The translations under genes were made by a program, and so were the position numbers. The notes beneath the pieces are model-generated. The model was not told the origin of the DNA and did not search any database. It saw only the letters and a program-made list of their open reading frames with translations. From Gerris lacustris (Eukaryota > Arthropoda > Insecta > Hemiptera > Gerridae), in contig OX578286.1 in NCBI GenBank assembly GCA_951217055.1, positions 1,371,508-1,435,507 on the forward strand: DNA of 64,000 bases, in the 5' to 3' direction. Positions within the stretch are counted from its first letter, which is position 1. The number at the start of each line of letters is the position of its first letter. Shown piece by piece: positions 38,716-48,579 of this stretch.

Positions 38716-39731
38716 TTTAATAATAATAACTCGTCAGAAATTTATTTTTTTGAAAAAAGTTAAATTCAAAAGTTTCAGGATTTTTCCTTGGCTATTCAAT
38801 GGTGACCATGGATTTGAACTTACCCTTGCCCTTCAGGGTCATTTGAAGGTCAACTTTGTTATTTTAAATGGGAACCCATTTGTTATTGCGGATTTGAAAA
38901 GAGCAGGAAATTTTACGAAAAATATGACCTTGACCATGTCCTTGAGCATGACCTTTAAGGACATTCCAGGGTCAAAATTGTTTTTCCAATGGAAAACTCT
39001 AATTTGTATTGCGGATTGCGAAATAACCAAATTTTTCCCTTTAACAGTGGCCTTGACCATGGCCTACACCATGTTCTTGACTATGACCATAAAGGTCATT
39101 TCAACCCTTCCCCCTCCCCTTTTTTACTAATTTAATTACTATAAGTACTAATAACTCTAAGTACTCTCTCTCTATTTAATTACTAATAAGTACTTTTATT
39201 TAATTTTTTTTCATGGTCTCATTTCTGGTCATGGTCAAGGATGTGGTCGGCCTTCATGAAAAAAAAAATTAAATAAAAGTACTTAAACAAATAAATTAAT
39301 AAAAAGGGGGGGGAAGGGTTGAAATGGCCTTGAAGGTCGTAGTCAAGGACATGGTGTAGGCCGTGGTCAAGGCTGCTGTTGAAGGGAAAAATTTGGTTAT
39401 TTCAAAATCCACAATACAAATTAAGGTTTCCCATAGGAAAAACAATTTTGACCTTGGAATGACCTTAAGGGTGATGCTCAAGGATATGGTCAAGGTCATA
39501 TTTTACATAAAATTTCCTGCTCTTTTCAAATCCACAATAAAAAATGGGGGTTCCCATTTAAAATAACAAAGTTGACCTTCAAATGGCCCTTAAGGGCAAG
39601 GTTAAGGTCAAATCCAAGGTCACCATTGAATAGCTAAGGAAAATTCCTGAAACTTTTGTATGTAACTTTTTTCAAATAAATGTATTTCTGACGAGTTATT
39701 CAGGGGTTTCCATACTTTTTGTGCCACCCTG
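38712..39731. mobile_element. Fold-back element with ~400-bp inverted arms
   Basis: Left arm 38.72-39.12 kb and right arm 39.30-39.72 kb are inverted copies of each other, rich in TGACC/GGTCA-type motifs (GACCTTGACCATG). The right end is complete: AGTTATTCAGGGGTTTCCAT then a CCACCCTG terminus and TA, a mariner-like end. The left end stops at ATAACTCGTCAG and lacks that terminus, being joined directly to the retrotransposon. No transposase. Confidence 0.8.
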
Positions 39732-40619
39732 TATATTATTTATATAATATATTATTTATATTTATATTCGCAGAGACTGGATCACGAAATTTTGTAATTC
39801 TTTCATGTTTGATTGCTAACGATGAACTTGCTGAGACTTTAACAGAAATGAACGTCTCTGATTTGTAACCGTGCTTATATAGTTCTTGTACAGAAAAATC
39901 TCAAGGGAACGACGAATTTTTTCAAATTTCCGAAAGTTTCAATTTATCGAGTCAATTTAAAATTACACCTGACGTTTCACTGGCCAAGGCTATAGTATCA
40001 ATGACATTTTTTTTCAATAACACAAGGGCAAGCCAGAAGTGCATGTTCAAAAATGTCTTGTTTGGTCGGCGCTCGAGGTAAACAACACAATACGGTCGCG
40101 ACCCGACTGAACCACGGTCGCGACCCAACTCGGTCACGGTATAATAACAATCATTCATCACGATTACGTTTGATTTTTTTTTTAGTTTATTTTTTTACCT
40201 CATCTAATTATTTTGAATTATTTACCTGTGTTAACACATTCTTTTTTAAAAAATATAGTATTGTGTGAACTAATTAAAATGCACCGTTCTATATTTTTGA
40301 TATGTAAAAATTTACATATGAGAGAAATGCATTATGTTTCTTTTAACCTTTTCCACGCTCTAATGTGTATCATGGATCTTATATCTTATCATACTAGTTT
40401 ATCGATTGATTTATTTAAGATTAGTCCCTCGATTAACACAACTAGTTACCTTATGTTTACTACTAGGTAGCACTAGTGTCTTTCATTCAGTAGTTTAATC
40501 TTGATAAACTTTGGTTCAATCATAATAAGTATAATTAAAATATCTGAGCTATAGAACTCTAACTAAGCTTTCTTATATAAGAGTACATAATTACTTGGTC
40601 CAGTATTTTCTACCTATTA
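39732..40619. other. Gene-free spacer
   Basis: AT-rich sequence without ORFs of interest. One local feature: two perfect GGTCGCGACC palindromes at 40094-40103 and 40116-40125 in a short GC-rich patch. Confidence 0.4.
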
Positions 40620-41012
40620 GTTTTGGAACGAAATTCCTTATGGCACGTTACATCCAATTATTACACCGTGCGGAGCCCGGGAGTGAATCTGAAAAAACTG
40701 ACCGTCACATAACCAAACGTCACAAAACTGACCGTCACAAAACCAAACGTCACAAAACTGACCGTCCCAAAACTGACCGTCACAAAACTGACCGTCACAA
40801 AACCAAACGTCACAAAACTGACCGTCACAAAACCAAACGTCACAAAACTGACCGTCACAAAACCAAACGTCACAAAACTGACCGTCACAAAACTGACCGT
40901 CACAAAACCAAACGTCACAAAACTGACCGTCACAAAACCAAGCGTCACTTAGTCGAACGATGAGGATAACTTGAGTAAAAGTTAACAGTTTTAGTTGAAA
41001 TTTGGTACACAT
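40620..41012. repeat. Dispersed repeat 'A', left part of a split copy
   Basis: Contains GAGTGAATCTGAAAAAACTG, the minisatellite and GATAACTTGAGTAAAAGTTA, ending at GAAATTTGGTACACAT. The copy resumes at 45720 with ACATGTTCATTCTGCCCAGG, so the 4.7-kb transposon split it. Confidence 0.8.
40690..40950. repeat. 15-bp minisatellite with two alternating unit types
   Basis: About 17 units of 15 bp. Type D is AAAACTGACCGTCAC and type K is AAAACCAAACGTCAC. Order D K D K D D D K D K D K D D K D K (unit 5 has one change, GTCCC). It sits inside a copy of dispersed repeat A. The 15-bp period keeps several frames open, giving spurious TDRHK- or cysteine-rich ORFs that I do not call genes. Confidence 0.9.
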
Positions 41013-41047
41013 CGCACCCTTGCGACAAAAGTGACACAACTCAAAAA
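41013..41047 (+). repeat. Left terminal inverted repeat of the transposon
   Basis: 35 bp, beginning CGCACCCTTGCG, exact complement of 45685-45719. Preceded by the target duplication ACAT. Confidence 0.95.
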
Positions 41048-41505
41048 ACGAAGTTTGTCAGAAATTGCAAAAAACTATTTCTAACTTAATATATTAATTT
41101 AGAAGAGTCAAAGGCACCTAAATTTACTGAATGTTTTCTTAAAGTTAACTACCATAAAGCCATTTTCGTTTATTTTAGTTTTCAACCCTTTAAACCCATC
41201 CTTTTGACTTATGACGTTTTATATGTGCTTCTAACCCCCACAGCACAGAATTATTTTGAGTTGTGACAGTTTTGATGATTTATTTTTAAACCAACATTGT
41301 GATGTGACATTTTTAATGATTCATATAATTAAAGTATTTTAGTTGTGACGGTTCCTAATATTGAGTTTTTACTTAGAATGTTTAAATCAAAGAAAAATTA
41401 AGGAAGTCAAAAATAAATATTTGCAAAACATTTTTATTAAAATAAAAAAAGGAACATAATAAAACTTAAAATTACATACATAAAACTTAAAGTATTGTAA
41501 GTAAG

Positions 41506-44187
41506 TTAGCACAAATTGAAAATATTTTTGTAAAACAATTCATAATAATGTTTTTTAATTGTATTTTTTTCGCATAGAGATTTTAGGGCTTTCTTTTTGA
41601 CATCACTTAAAGGCAATTTCTTTGAATATGCTGGAACTAACTGCACAGAACTAAAATCTTCTTGCGGTTTTGAACCTCTTGTGGGAATTTTCTTTACAAT
41701 TACCTTTTTAAAGTCTGTATGTGCGTAAGAAGTTTTATAAAAAAATGTATAAGGGTGATCCTTTTCGACCTTTATTATTTTAATATCATGCCATTTCACT
41801 TTCGTTCTATCGACGGTTAAGGAAAAGTTATTGCCCCATTCTTCCTGTAGTAACTTGAGATCAAAAAAGTCCTCATAAGTCAAGTCATGTACGCGATACG
41901 GAGGCCCGGTCTTTTTTGCTGTTCGGATTAAAGTAGAATATTGATCAGGTATGTATATGGGTTCGGATTTAAGGTGTCTACTTATCTGTTTTTCTATTAC
42001 ACTATGCACATTATCACCCTCATTTTGCGAGTGCCCACAAATGAGGAATTTATGCTCAATGCTACGTACATTGAATTTATTTAATGCATATGCGTATGTA
42101 GCAAGTAAATATTTGTTTTTTTGTTGCCCATAACAGTTATCGGAATAAAAGATTATGTCAACATTTGGTTTGCTTACCTTTTCCACTAACATTCCGATAT
42201 AGGCAAGAACACAGCTGCCAATTTCTACAGCACCCCGTTTGCCTTCTGTTTCATTCCAGAAAAAACATTCTACATTCTTGGCATGTAAATCACTGATAGT
42301 GAGGTTAAAACAGTTTAGTTTACTTACGTAATAAAATGAAGAAACCAATCCTTTTGGTACTGGCATCACGGCTTGCAGGTCATATACAGCAACGCACGTA
42401 CCATTTTGATTGTTTTTGTCAAAGTCCTTTTCCTTGCGGGATAATTCTTTCTCTTTTAGGTGATCATTATAAGTATCTACCAATTTTTGTTTTCCCTCGT
42501 TGTCTGCATTTTTGTACGATTCACACAGATCGCACTGATCCTTCTTTGGTATGTAGAAGGAGATGTTGAACTCCTCGTTAAATATGCGATTAAACATAAC
42601 TGAGTTTGCAAATGGTAATTCCTGCCTCTCTTGGTCTTCTTTATAATCTCGATACAGATCAGCCAAACTTTTTCCGCCTTCAATATATTCTCGTTTCGTT
42701 TGAGCCCTCAAATAATGAGATTCTATTCGGGGTATAGCGCTAATAAATCTCCTGACACTTTCTTTGATTTGAGGATCTACAGTTGGCTGATTACCGTGTT
42801 TTCCTCTCATATCGCAGGCAAGGAAACCAGTGTCATTTTTCTTTGACAATGCGGTCCGAATAGGTCTGTCATTTATATCAAGTGTTGCCTTAAAAAATTG
42901 TTTACATACTCTTATGCGATTATCATTTACCTGAAAATAGAATGCCGAATTCATGTTTCTAAAATTTTGCGTGCTTGAATATCGATATTTGGGTTTTATC
43001 ATTTCTGTGTGCCTTACAATAAATTCTCTTTGCAGTTGCAAATTAGCAAGTTTCCAGTAATTATGGAAAATTGTCTCTCTTTCAGCGTCGTTAATTTTTT
43101 TACTGCAGACTAATCTGCATTGTTCCCCGCAAGAAGGGCGTATTTTTCTGGCAGTAAATTGCTTCTTACTTTTTGATCTTGATACATAGGCTTTTCCAGA
43201 ATTCCGCATCAATTTTACCTTTTTAGCCACCCATTTTTCTGGACAGTTTTTCCTTTTCTTTCCTTTCTTTTCTTCCTGATTCACGACTTCCCCTTCAAAT
43301 TCAAAACGTTCTTTAGAACTGACTGATAAACTACTCGAACTACTTTCATTTAAGGATTTCATATTTGGATCATTAAAATTTGGATCAGCGTCGGAATCGT
43401 CAACGTCGCTTTCGTTGCTTTGGACGGGAGATATGTAATAATTTTTTTGAGGAAGTTTAATCAAACGCAATTTGGTAGGGCACTTTGCATTAGAGGAAAC
43501 AGTATAAACATTATCTTCTTCGGGCTGAGAACTATGAGACGTGGAGCTCATAAAATTGTGTTCAACATGTTCAAAATTTTCAGTTGAATCACTTAAAACT
43601 GATGCTAAACTTCCAGAAGCATTAGGTTTACTTGATAGAGTTTTATTCAACAAAGTATCGATATTATCTTCTTCAGCCTGAGAAATAGGAACCGTGGAGT
43701 TCACACAATGATGTTCAACATTTTCAGTTGGTTCACTTAAAATTGCTAAACTTCCAGAAGCATTAGGTTTACTTGACAGAGCTTTATTTAACAAAGTATC
43801 GATATTATCTTCTTCGGCCTGAGAAATAGGAACCGTGGAGTTCACACAATGATGTTCAACATTTTCAGTTGGTTCACTTAAAATTGCTAAACTTCCAGAA
43901 GCATTAGGTTTACTTGACAGAGCTTTATTTAACAAAGTATCGATATTATCTTCTTCGGCCTGAGAAATAGGAACCGTGGAGTTCACACAATGATGTTCAA
44001 CATTTTCAGTTGGTTCACTTAAAACAGATAATAAACTTCCAGAAGCATTTGGTTTAATGGGCAAAGCTTTATAGTTTGGCGTAATAATATTACGATATTG
44101 TGTCGTTGAATTTGTAGAAACCTCGGCCTCTGCTAACGGCTTCATTGCTAATTTTATAATTTTAGCTGAGCGGCTTGACTGGTTCAT
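41506..44187 (-). CDS. Putative DDE/D transposase (DUF7869-like family)
   Basis: 893-codon intronless gene, intact from MNQSSRSAK to stop. Residues about 48-200 are near-identical 47-aa repeats rich in Ser/Glu/Asn. Residues 250-340 are acidic and then strongly basic (EKKGKKRKNC), a likely nuclear signal. A Cys cluster, SCGEQCRLVC, follows, then a conserved helical region with RTALSKKNDTG and KDQCDLCESY (Cys pair). The C-terminal half has the RNase-H-fold look: Asp603 in AVYDLQAVMPVP, Asp683 in IIFYSDNCYGQQ, and Glu723 or Asp725 in GHSQNEGDNVHSVIEK, a D-80-D-40-E/42-D spacing. I recognise the family as a common uncharacterised insect one (DUF7869, from memory). Its place as the only gene between perfect TIRs argues that it is the transposase. 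Confidence 0.85.
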   Translation of the reverse strand: MNQSSRSAKIIKLAMKPLAEAEVSTNSTTQYRNIITPNYKALPIKPNASGSLLSVLSEPTENVEHHCVNSTVPISQAEEDNIDTLLNKALSSKPNASGSLAILSEPTENVEHHCVNSTVPISQAEEDNIDTLLNKALSSKPNASGSLAILSEPTENVEHHCVNSTVPISQAEEDNIDTLLNKTLSSKPNASGSLASVLSDSTENFEHVEHNFMSSTSHSSQPEEDNVYTVSSNAKCPTKLRLIKLPQKNYYISPVQSNESDVDDSDADPNFNDPNMKSLNESSSSSLSVSSKERFEFEGEVVNQEEKKGKKRKNCPEKWVAKKVKLMRNSGKAYVSRSKSKKQFTARKIRPSCGEQCRLVCSKKINDAERETIFHNYWKLANLQLQREFIVRHTEMIKPKYRYSSTQNFRNMNSAFYFQVNDNRIRVCKQFFKATLDINDRPIRTALSKKNDTGFLACDMRGKHGNQPTVDPQIKESVRRFISAIPRIESHYLRAQTKREYIEGGKSLADLYRDYKEDQERQELPFANSVMFNRIFNEEFNISFYIPKKDQCDLCESYKNADNEGKQKLVDTYNDHLKEKELSRKEKDFDKNNQNGTCVAVYDLQAVMPVPKGLVSSFYYVSKLNCFNLTISDLHAKNVECFFWNETEGKRGAVEIGSCVLAYIGMLVEKVSKPNVDIIFYSDNCYGQQKNKYLLATYAYALNKFNVRSIEHKFLICGHSQNEGDNVHSVIEKQISRHLKSEPIYIPDQYSTLIRTAKKTGPPYRVHDLTYEDFFDLKLLQEEWGNNFSLTVDRTKVKWHDIKIIKVEKDHPYTFFYKTSYAHTDFKKVIVKKIPTRGSKPQEDFSSVQLVPAYSKKLPLSDVKKKALKSLCEKNTIKKHYYELFYKNIFNLC
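43600..44060 (-). repeat. 141-bp in-frame repeats in the transposase gene
   Basis: TTCCAGAAGCATT recurs at 43611, 43752, 43893 and 44037, a period of 141 bp (47 codons; 144 for the last). The two middle units are almost identical in DNA. Each encodes NASGSLAILSEPTENVEHHC followed by VNSTVPISQAEEDNIDTLLN. Likely a length-variable disordered N-terminus. Confidence 0.9.
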
Positions 44188-44239
44188 TACAATAACTTTA
44201 ACCTAAAAAAGAACAACTTATTAGAAACACTCTTGGGTA

Positions 44240-44960
44240 TAGTAAAGGAAAACCTGTCTTAAACGAAATCTTAGGGTTCCAGAGAATTTTTTAATTAGAC
44301 TTATGTTTGTATAAATTTAAAAAATAAACAAAAGAAAGTGTAACACGGATAAAATCGATCAAAACAAGTACGACAGTTAAAAATTAAGAAAATAAAATTA
44401 GGTAAAATACGAAACAGATACTTGCTTATACGATGTTAATAAGTTTAAAATGGAAAAATAATCTCACTTTCTGTGTAATGCTTAAAAATAATGTAAAAAG
44501 ACTATAAAAGGTTTTGATTTAATCATACCTGATCAGAGGCTTATCTAAAGTAGATAAGAATGTTGCTACTGTCTTTTAGACATTATAGTGTTTTTATCAC
44601 TTTCAATTCGCTAGAAACCCTACTGGACTCTTTCTTACTCACTTATTTCTTAACTTCTATTCTCTTACTCATTTTAATTTCTAGATTGCATTGTCATCCC
44701 TCTTATCTCCCTTACCACAAACCCCTCCGATTTAATTTTTTTATTCGTTTTATTACTAACTCGAAAACAACAAAGTGACATTGCGGTTCTGTCTTTAACA
44801 GTTCATACTATTCCTTCTTAGAATTTCTTTCCGTTTCCGCGTTGCACAGGTTTCCGGTTTGCACAAGGTATAATCCATAAGAAAACCTGCCGTTCTCGTA
44901 TTATTTCCGTTAAGACAGGTTTCCGTGATATACAGTGTCCGTTTTAGTCAGGTTTTACTG
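44240..44960. mobile_element. Possible pogo-like MITE nested in the transposon
   Basis: The left end TAGTAAAGGAAAACCTGTCT and the right end (read in reverse) CAGTAAAACCTGACTAAAAC form imperfect inverted termini, each next to TA. Internal copies of AAACCTGTCTTAA and its complement strengthen the case. If real it lies in the promoter side of the transposase gene. Left terminus has a C-to-T change and a 2-3 bp insertion. Confidence 0.45.
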
Positions 44961-45239
44961 TACTAGAATTAGATAACTACAAATTGTCACAGTACAAGAT
45001 AACTTTAGTTGTCCTCTTATAGAATTATTGATACCTTCTTTAAAAAAAAGAAAAGTCATTAATGTAAAGATATTAATTATGTAAAGAAAGGCAATAAATA
45101 AAGGCTTTATTATTATAGTTTAAACAAATGCCTAGGTGTCAATAGGGTTAGTTTTATAGTTATCTAGTCAAAACAACAACTATCAAAACTCTCTACCCAA
45201 TAATAATAAAAATGTATAGATAGCAAGACATCGAAAATA

Positions 45240-45470
45240 ATTGAGTTATCTAGTTTTAGTACCATGCCCACAATTTATTCATCTAAAATGACTTAATTCA
45301 AAATAATAATCAACAGGTTAATTTACCTTAATCGGCTAAAATGACACAATTCAAATTATAACAATTTCTTGGTCAGATATTATTTACTAAACTGTCACAA
45401 CACTAAATGTTTCATACACAAGACTGCAATTTTTTCAATAAAAGTGACACAACTCAAAATACTACAGTTT
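45240..45470. repeat. Subterminal repeats, right side of the transposon
   Basis: Variants of AAAxTGACACAACTCAAAA at about 45282, 45337 and 45443, plus CTGTCACAACAC near 45392. The left subterminal region has counterparts: TTTTGAGTTGTGACAG at about 41257, TGTGATGTGACA at 41290 and TAGTTGTGACGG at 41340. These repeat the inner half of the TIR and are candidate transposase binding sites. Confidence 0.6.
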
Positions 45471-45684
45471 TGTATAACTATACGCACAACCTCCCTCAAC
45501 GAGGTTCACGGCACAACTGATATTGTAACACTTTAGTAGAATAGATTCATACTTAACTTGAAACATGAAAAACGACACTACTGCCAAAATGCGGCCAGAA
45601 GATGAAGTTAAGTTAATACGCTTTTGATGACTGATGGAAATATATTTTAGGAGTCCATTAACGGTATTAACTCAAATATCAAGA

Positions 45685-45719
45685 TTTTTGAGTTGTGTCA
45701 CTTTTGTCGCAAGGGTGCG
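45685..45719 (-). repeat. Right terminal inverted repeat of the transposon
   Basis: 35 bp, ending CGCAAGGGTGCG on the plus strand, followed by the target duplication ACAT at 45720-45723. Confidence 0.95.
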
Positions 45720-46450
45720 ACATGTTCATTCTGCCCAGGATGAATTCGTTGGACAACGTTATCCGCCCAAGCGTTCGCGTGCAACGCTTGCGTAAACGTA
45801 AACTTTAAATGTAAAATTGGTATTCTAGGACGGAAAAAAACTCCTACTTTATCTATTCAATGAGACAAACCACATTTATAAATATTTTTTTTTAGTAAAA
45901 CTAACACTGACACCACTATGAAGTGATAAAGATCGCTAAATTTATTAAAGCGGTCCTAAATCTTTAAAATAGATAAAACAAGGTTTTAGCGAAGAATAAG
46001 TTTTTACCGATATCTTACGTTTTTTAAAAGTTTACTTAAAAACGTGTACGTTTTTTTTAAGTTTTCTTTAGTAAACTTCATACACATCGTCTAAAGTTCA
46101 ATTGAAACAGGCATGTAAGTTTTCAACCTGATACAAGTAAAAGTTTTTGTGGAAGTTGGAATTTTTTCCCGTCCTAAAATTCCAATTTTTAAATTTTAAG
46201 CTTAGGTTGACGCGAGCGTTGCGCATGAAGTCCGCCCAAGCGTTGTCCAACAAATTCAGACTGGGCATTGGTAAAATGAACATGTGTACCAAATTTCAAC
46301 TAACTCAGTCATCTTTTACTCAAGATATCGTCATCGGTATATTTCGTGACTATGATTTTGTGACGGTGATTTTGGTCGTTTTTTCAGATTCACTCCCGTG
46401 CTCCAGAACGTGGCATAAGGAACTTCGTCCAAAAAATGGCTAACTGCGCA
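45720..46450. repeat. Dispersed repeat 'A': split copy (right part) and an inverted second copy
   Basis: 45720-46140 continues the copy broken by the transposon. From about 46141 an inverted copy follows, with CCAAATTTCAACTAACTCAG, the uninterrupted target-equivalent at 46.26-46.31 kb, and GCGAGCGTTGCGCATGAAG. The two copies are head to head around 46.14 kb. Confidence 0.75.
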
Positions 46451-46674
46451 TGTGAGCGCCCAATATTTGCAATTTATAAAAAGTGTGATTTTGTTAGGGA
46501 AATTTTTATTTCCCTATCATAAGGTATTAGCATGAATTATTTCAAAATTTTAGCACTAGCCGTGGTGGGCTTTTAGCAGATAATATGCCACCTGAACACC
46601 CAACCGTGCGGCTTGTAGCGGGTTTATGGAGGATTCTTTTTTATAGAAAATAGCGTTAAAAATGGCGGCACTTA

Positions 46675-46997
46675 TTTACTTTAGCTCCCCCCTTGGTTCT
46701 AAACAATAGTCTGTCCTACGAAAGTCTCAAAGGTTTGTGTGTTTGTCTCCCCAAGACATTAAGGCTCCTGGGGTAGTTTTATATTTAATATTCCTTTATC
46801 TTAATAGTTGATTAGACTAAGGGATATGATCACAATTATATACACAAGTGTGATATCCCTTTGTCCCAAGATAAATTGGATTAAATATCCCTTCATCTTA
46901 ATAATAATTTAGATTAAGGAATATTCACTACTCTGTATATGTTCCTTTGTCTAAATAACTATCAACATAATGGGATATAGGGGGGAGCTAAAGTAAA
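46675..46997. mobile_element. MITE, 0.32 kb, copy 2
   Basis: Ends TTTACTTTAGCTCCCCCC and GGGGGGAGCTAAAGTAAA are almost perfect inverted repeats. The interior matches copy 1 at 1.59-1.92 kb (CAAAGGTTTGTGTGTTTGTC, CTAAATAACTAT). Confidence 0.8.
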
Positions 46998-48550
46998 AAA
47001 GTACCAAAATGGCATGATAAAGGTAATAATAAGTAAAATAGTATGAAATCTAGGAGATATTAGAATATAATAGTTGGGCTCACCTGGGTTTCCTTGACCT
47101 AGGTGGCGAGGCCGATACGGAGATGGTCCACAGTCTAAACGGACTTGAATTGTATTTTAAATGATAATAAATAAATAATAAATTAAATTAAATTTATCAT
47201 AAAATGAAGCGACAGCGGCGAGATAGCGGAAGGCACAAAAAAGGCGGCTGAAATCCAGACCAGACCATCTAACACTGGACTCGACGAGACGGTCTCAAAC
47301 CGAAGACGACCGTCCTACACCAGCGCTGCGGGACTTTCTCGAAGTAAAGATTAGACTAACCTACCACTAGATGGCAGGGCAGCCTCCAGTTGGAGCCAAA
47401 TACATATCACAACATCTGCTGGGATTCTGGGATCCATAATAAATAAGAAATAAAATAATTTGAATATAGCATAATATAAATAGTAAATATTAAAATAAGA
47501 ATCTACTAAGCCGTTATAGGGTGGTTAGGGAGGGGGGGGGGGGGGAATATTCTTTATTATGAAATTGCCAATAATATTGGCGTTAAAAAGCACAATACAC
47601 ATAAAATGTTATATGTGTTTGTAATCTACTCTTCAATAGATTTCATTTAAGACTTCGAAAATGAAAATAAAAATAAAAATTTTGAGCTTTGCACATTTTT
47701 GAGCATGCCCATTTTAAATGTTTAAAATCTCTATATTTTTCCTATGTTAAGTAAAAGAGTTAGTTTGAGATTAATTGTCAACAAACTCAAACCAAAATAA
47801 GTCGTGCTCCAGTGTTGCCACTTCTTACTCGAGATTAATTATTCAAAGACCTACAATTCAAATCCTTTTTTAGTCTATGATTTTTAAAAAATTTAAAAAT
47901 AATAATATTATTATTACGTACATCAATAATATAACACTGTTTTGTAATATAAAACTAAATTAAAATAACACAAAAAAATAAAACTCAACACACGCAAAAA
48001 CATATGTTATCACACGCACTGGTAAACACTGTACTTTTTCTGCCTAGGCAGGGAAATATTTTCCTGACTGTTTTTACTCAACTAAACACATCATACTTTT
48101 TGAATCTGACAGCTCAGATTAGCCAACCTATGGGGGAGAAGAAATAAAGCCACTAGGCCGGTTGGAGGGGTGGGACAGCTTCATTTGTTAGTAAACAAAA
48201 GAAGGTTATGTTACTCCATTTCAAATCAATATCTTTTTAACTAGCTTAGTCCCTTTACTTTAACTTCTTATTAACGAATATATCTTGCAATTAATATCTA
48301 TACATTTATTTTCCTTTGATGTTCAAGAAATGTAATGGTTATGAAGTATAAATAAACAGGTCAAGTGTGTGCTAGACAGCACACAGCGAGGGTCCGTAGG
48401 CAACCCTGTATAGTTTAAGTAGTACCCTATTGATGGTGTTTTTTAAAATGCTAAAAGCTTATACTTTGAACTATCCTATGGGTCTGATATTCTCAAAACA
48501 CATAAACAAACTTCTAATAAAGTATTTTTTTGCCACTGAACCGGACTAAA
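46998..48550. other. Gene-free spacer with poly-G and AT-rich repeats
   Basis: No gene seen. 47.53-47.72 kb has a G15-type run and TTTGTAATCTACTCTTCAAT, relating it to the repeat at 1-800. The remainder is AT-rich without recognisable features. Confidence 0.45.
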
Positions 48551-48579
48551 ACCATATAAATACATCGAAAAGACCATAG

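Larger units (their letters stand above)
41013..45719. mobile_element. DNA transposon, 4,707 bp, with perfect 35-bp TIRs
   Basis: The terminal inverted repeats, 41013-41047 and 45685-45719, are perfect complements; each starts CGCACCCTTGCGACAAAAGT when read inward. Both are flanked by ACAT (41009-41012 and 45720-45723), a 4-bp target-site duplication. It contains one intact intronless gene (41506-44187, minus) and subterminal copies of a TGACACAACTCAAAA-like motif near both ends. An uninterrupted paralogue of the target repeat at 46.26-46.31 kb shows the pre-insertion sequence. Perfect TIRs and an intact ORF point to a recent insertion. The superfamily is unassigned; Sola elements also make 4-bp duplications and deserve comparison. 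Confidence 0.9.

Noticed and set aside
38720..39130. C-terminal extension of the retrotransposon protein
   Set aside because: The frame reads through fold-back element sequence that also occurs inverted at 39.3-39.7 kb, so it is not part of the natural protein.
40690..40950. CRISPR-like array
   Set aside because: Units are only 15 bp and directly abutting, without unique spacers, in an insect genome; it is a minisatellite.
40595..41039. Two overlapping ORFs (TDRHK-repeat protein on plus, Cys/Phe-rich protein on minus)
   Set aside because: Both arise because the 15-bp minisatellite keeps reading frames open; no start context, domain or splice evidence.
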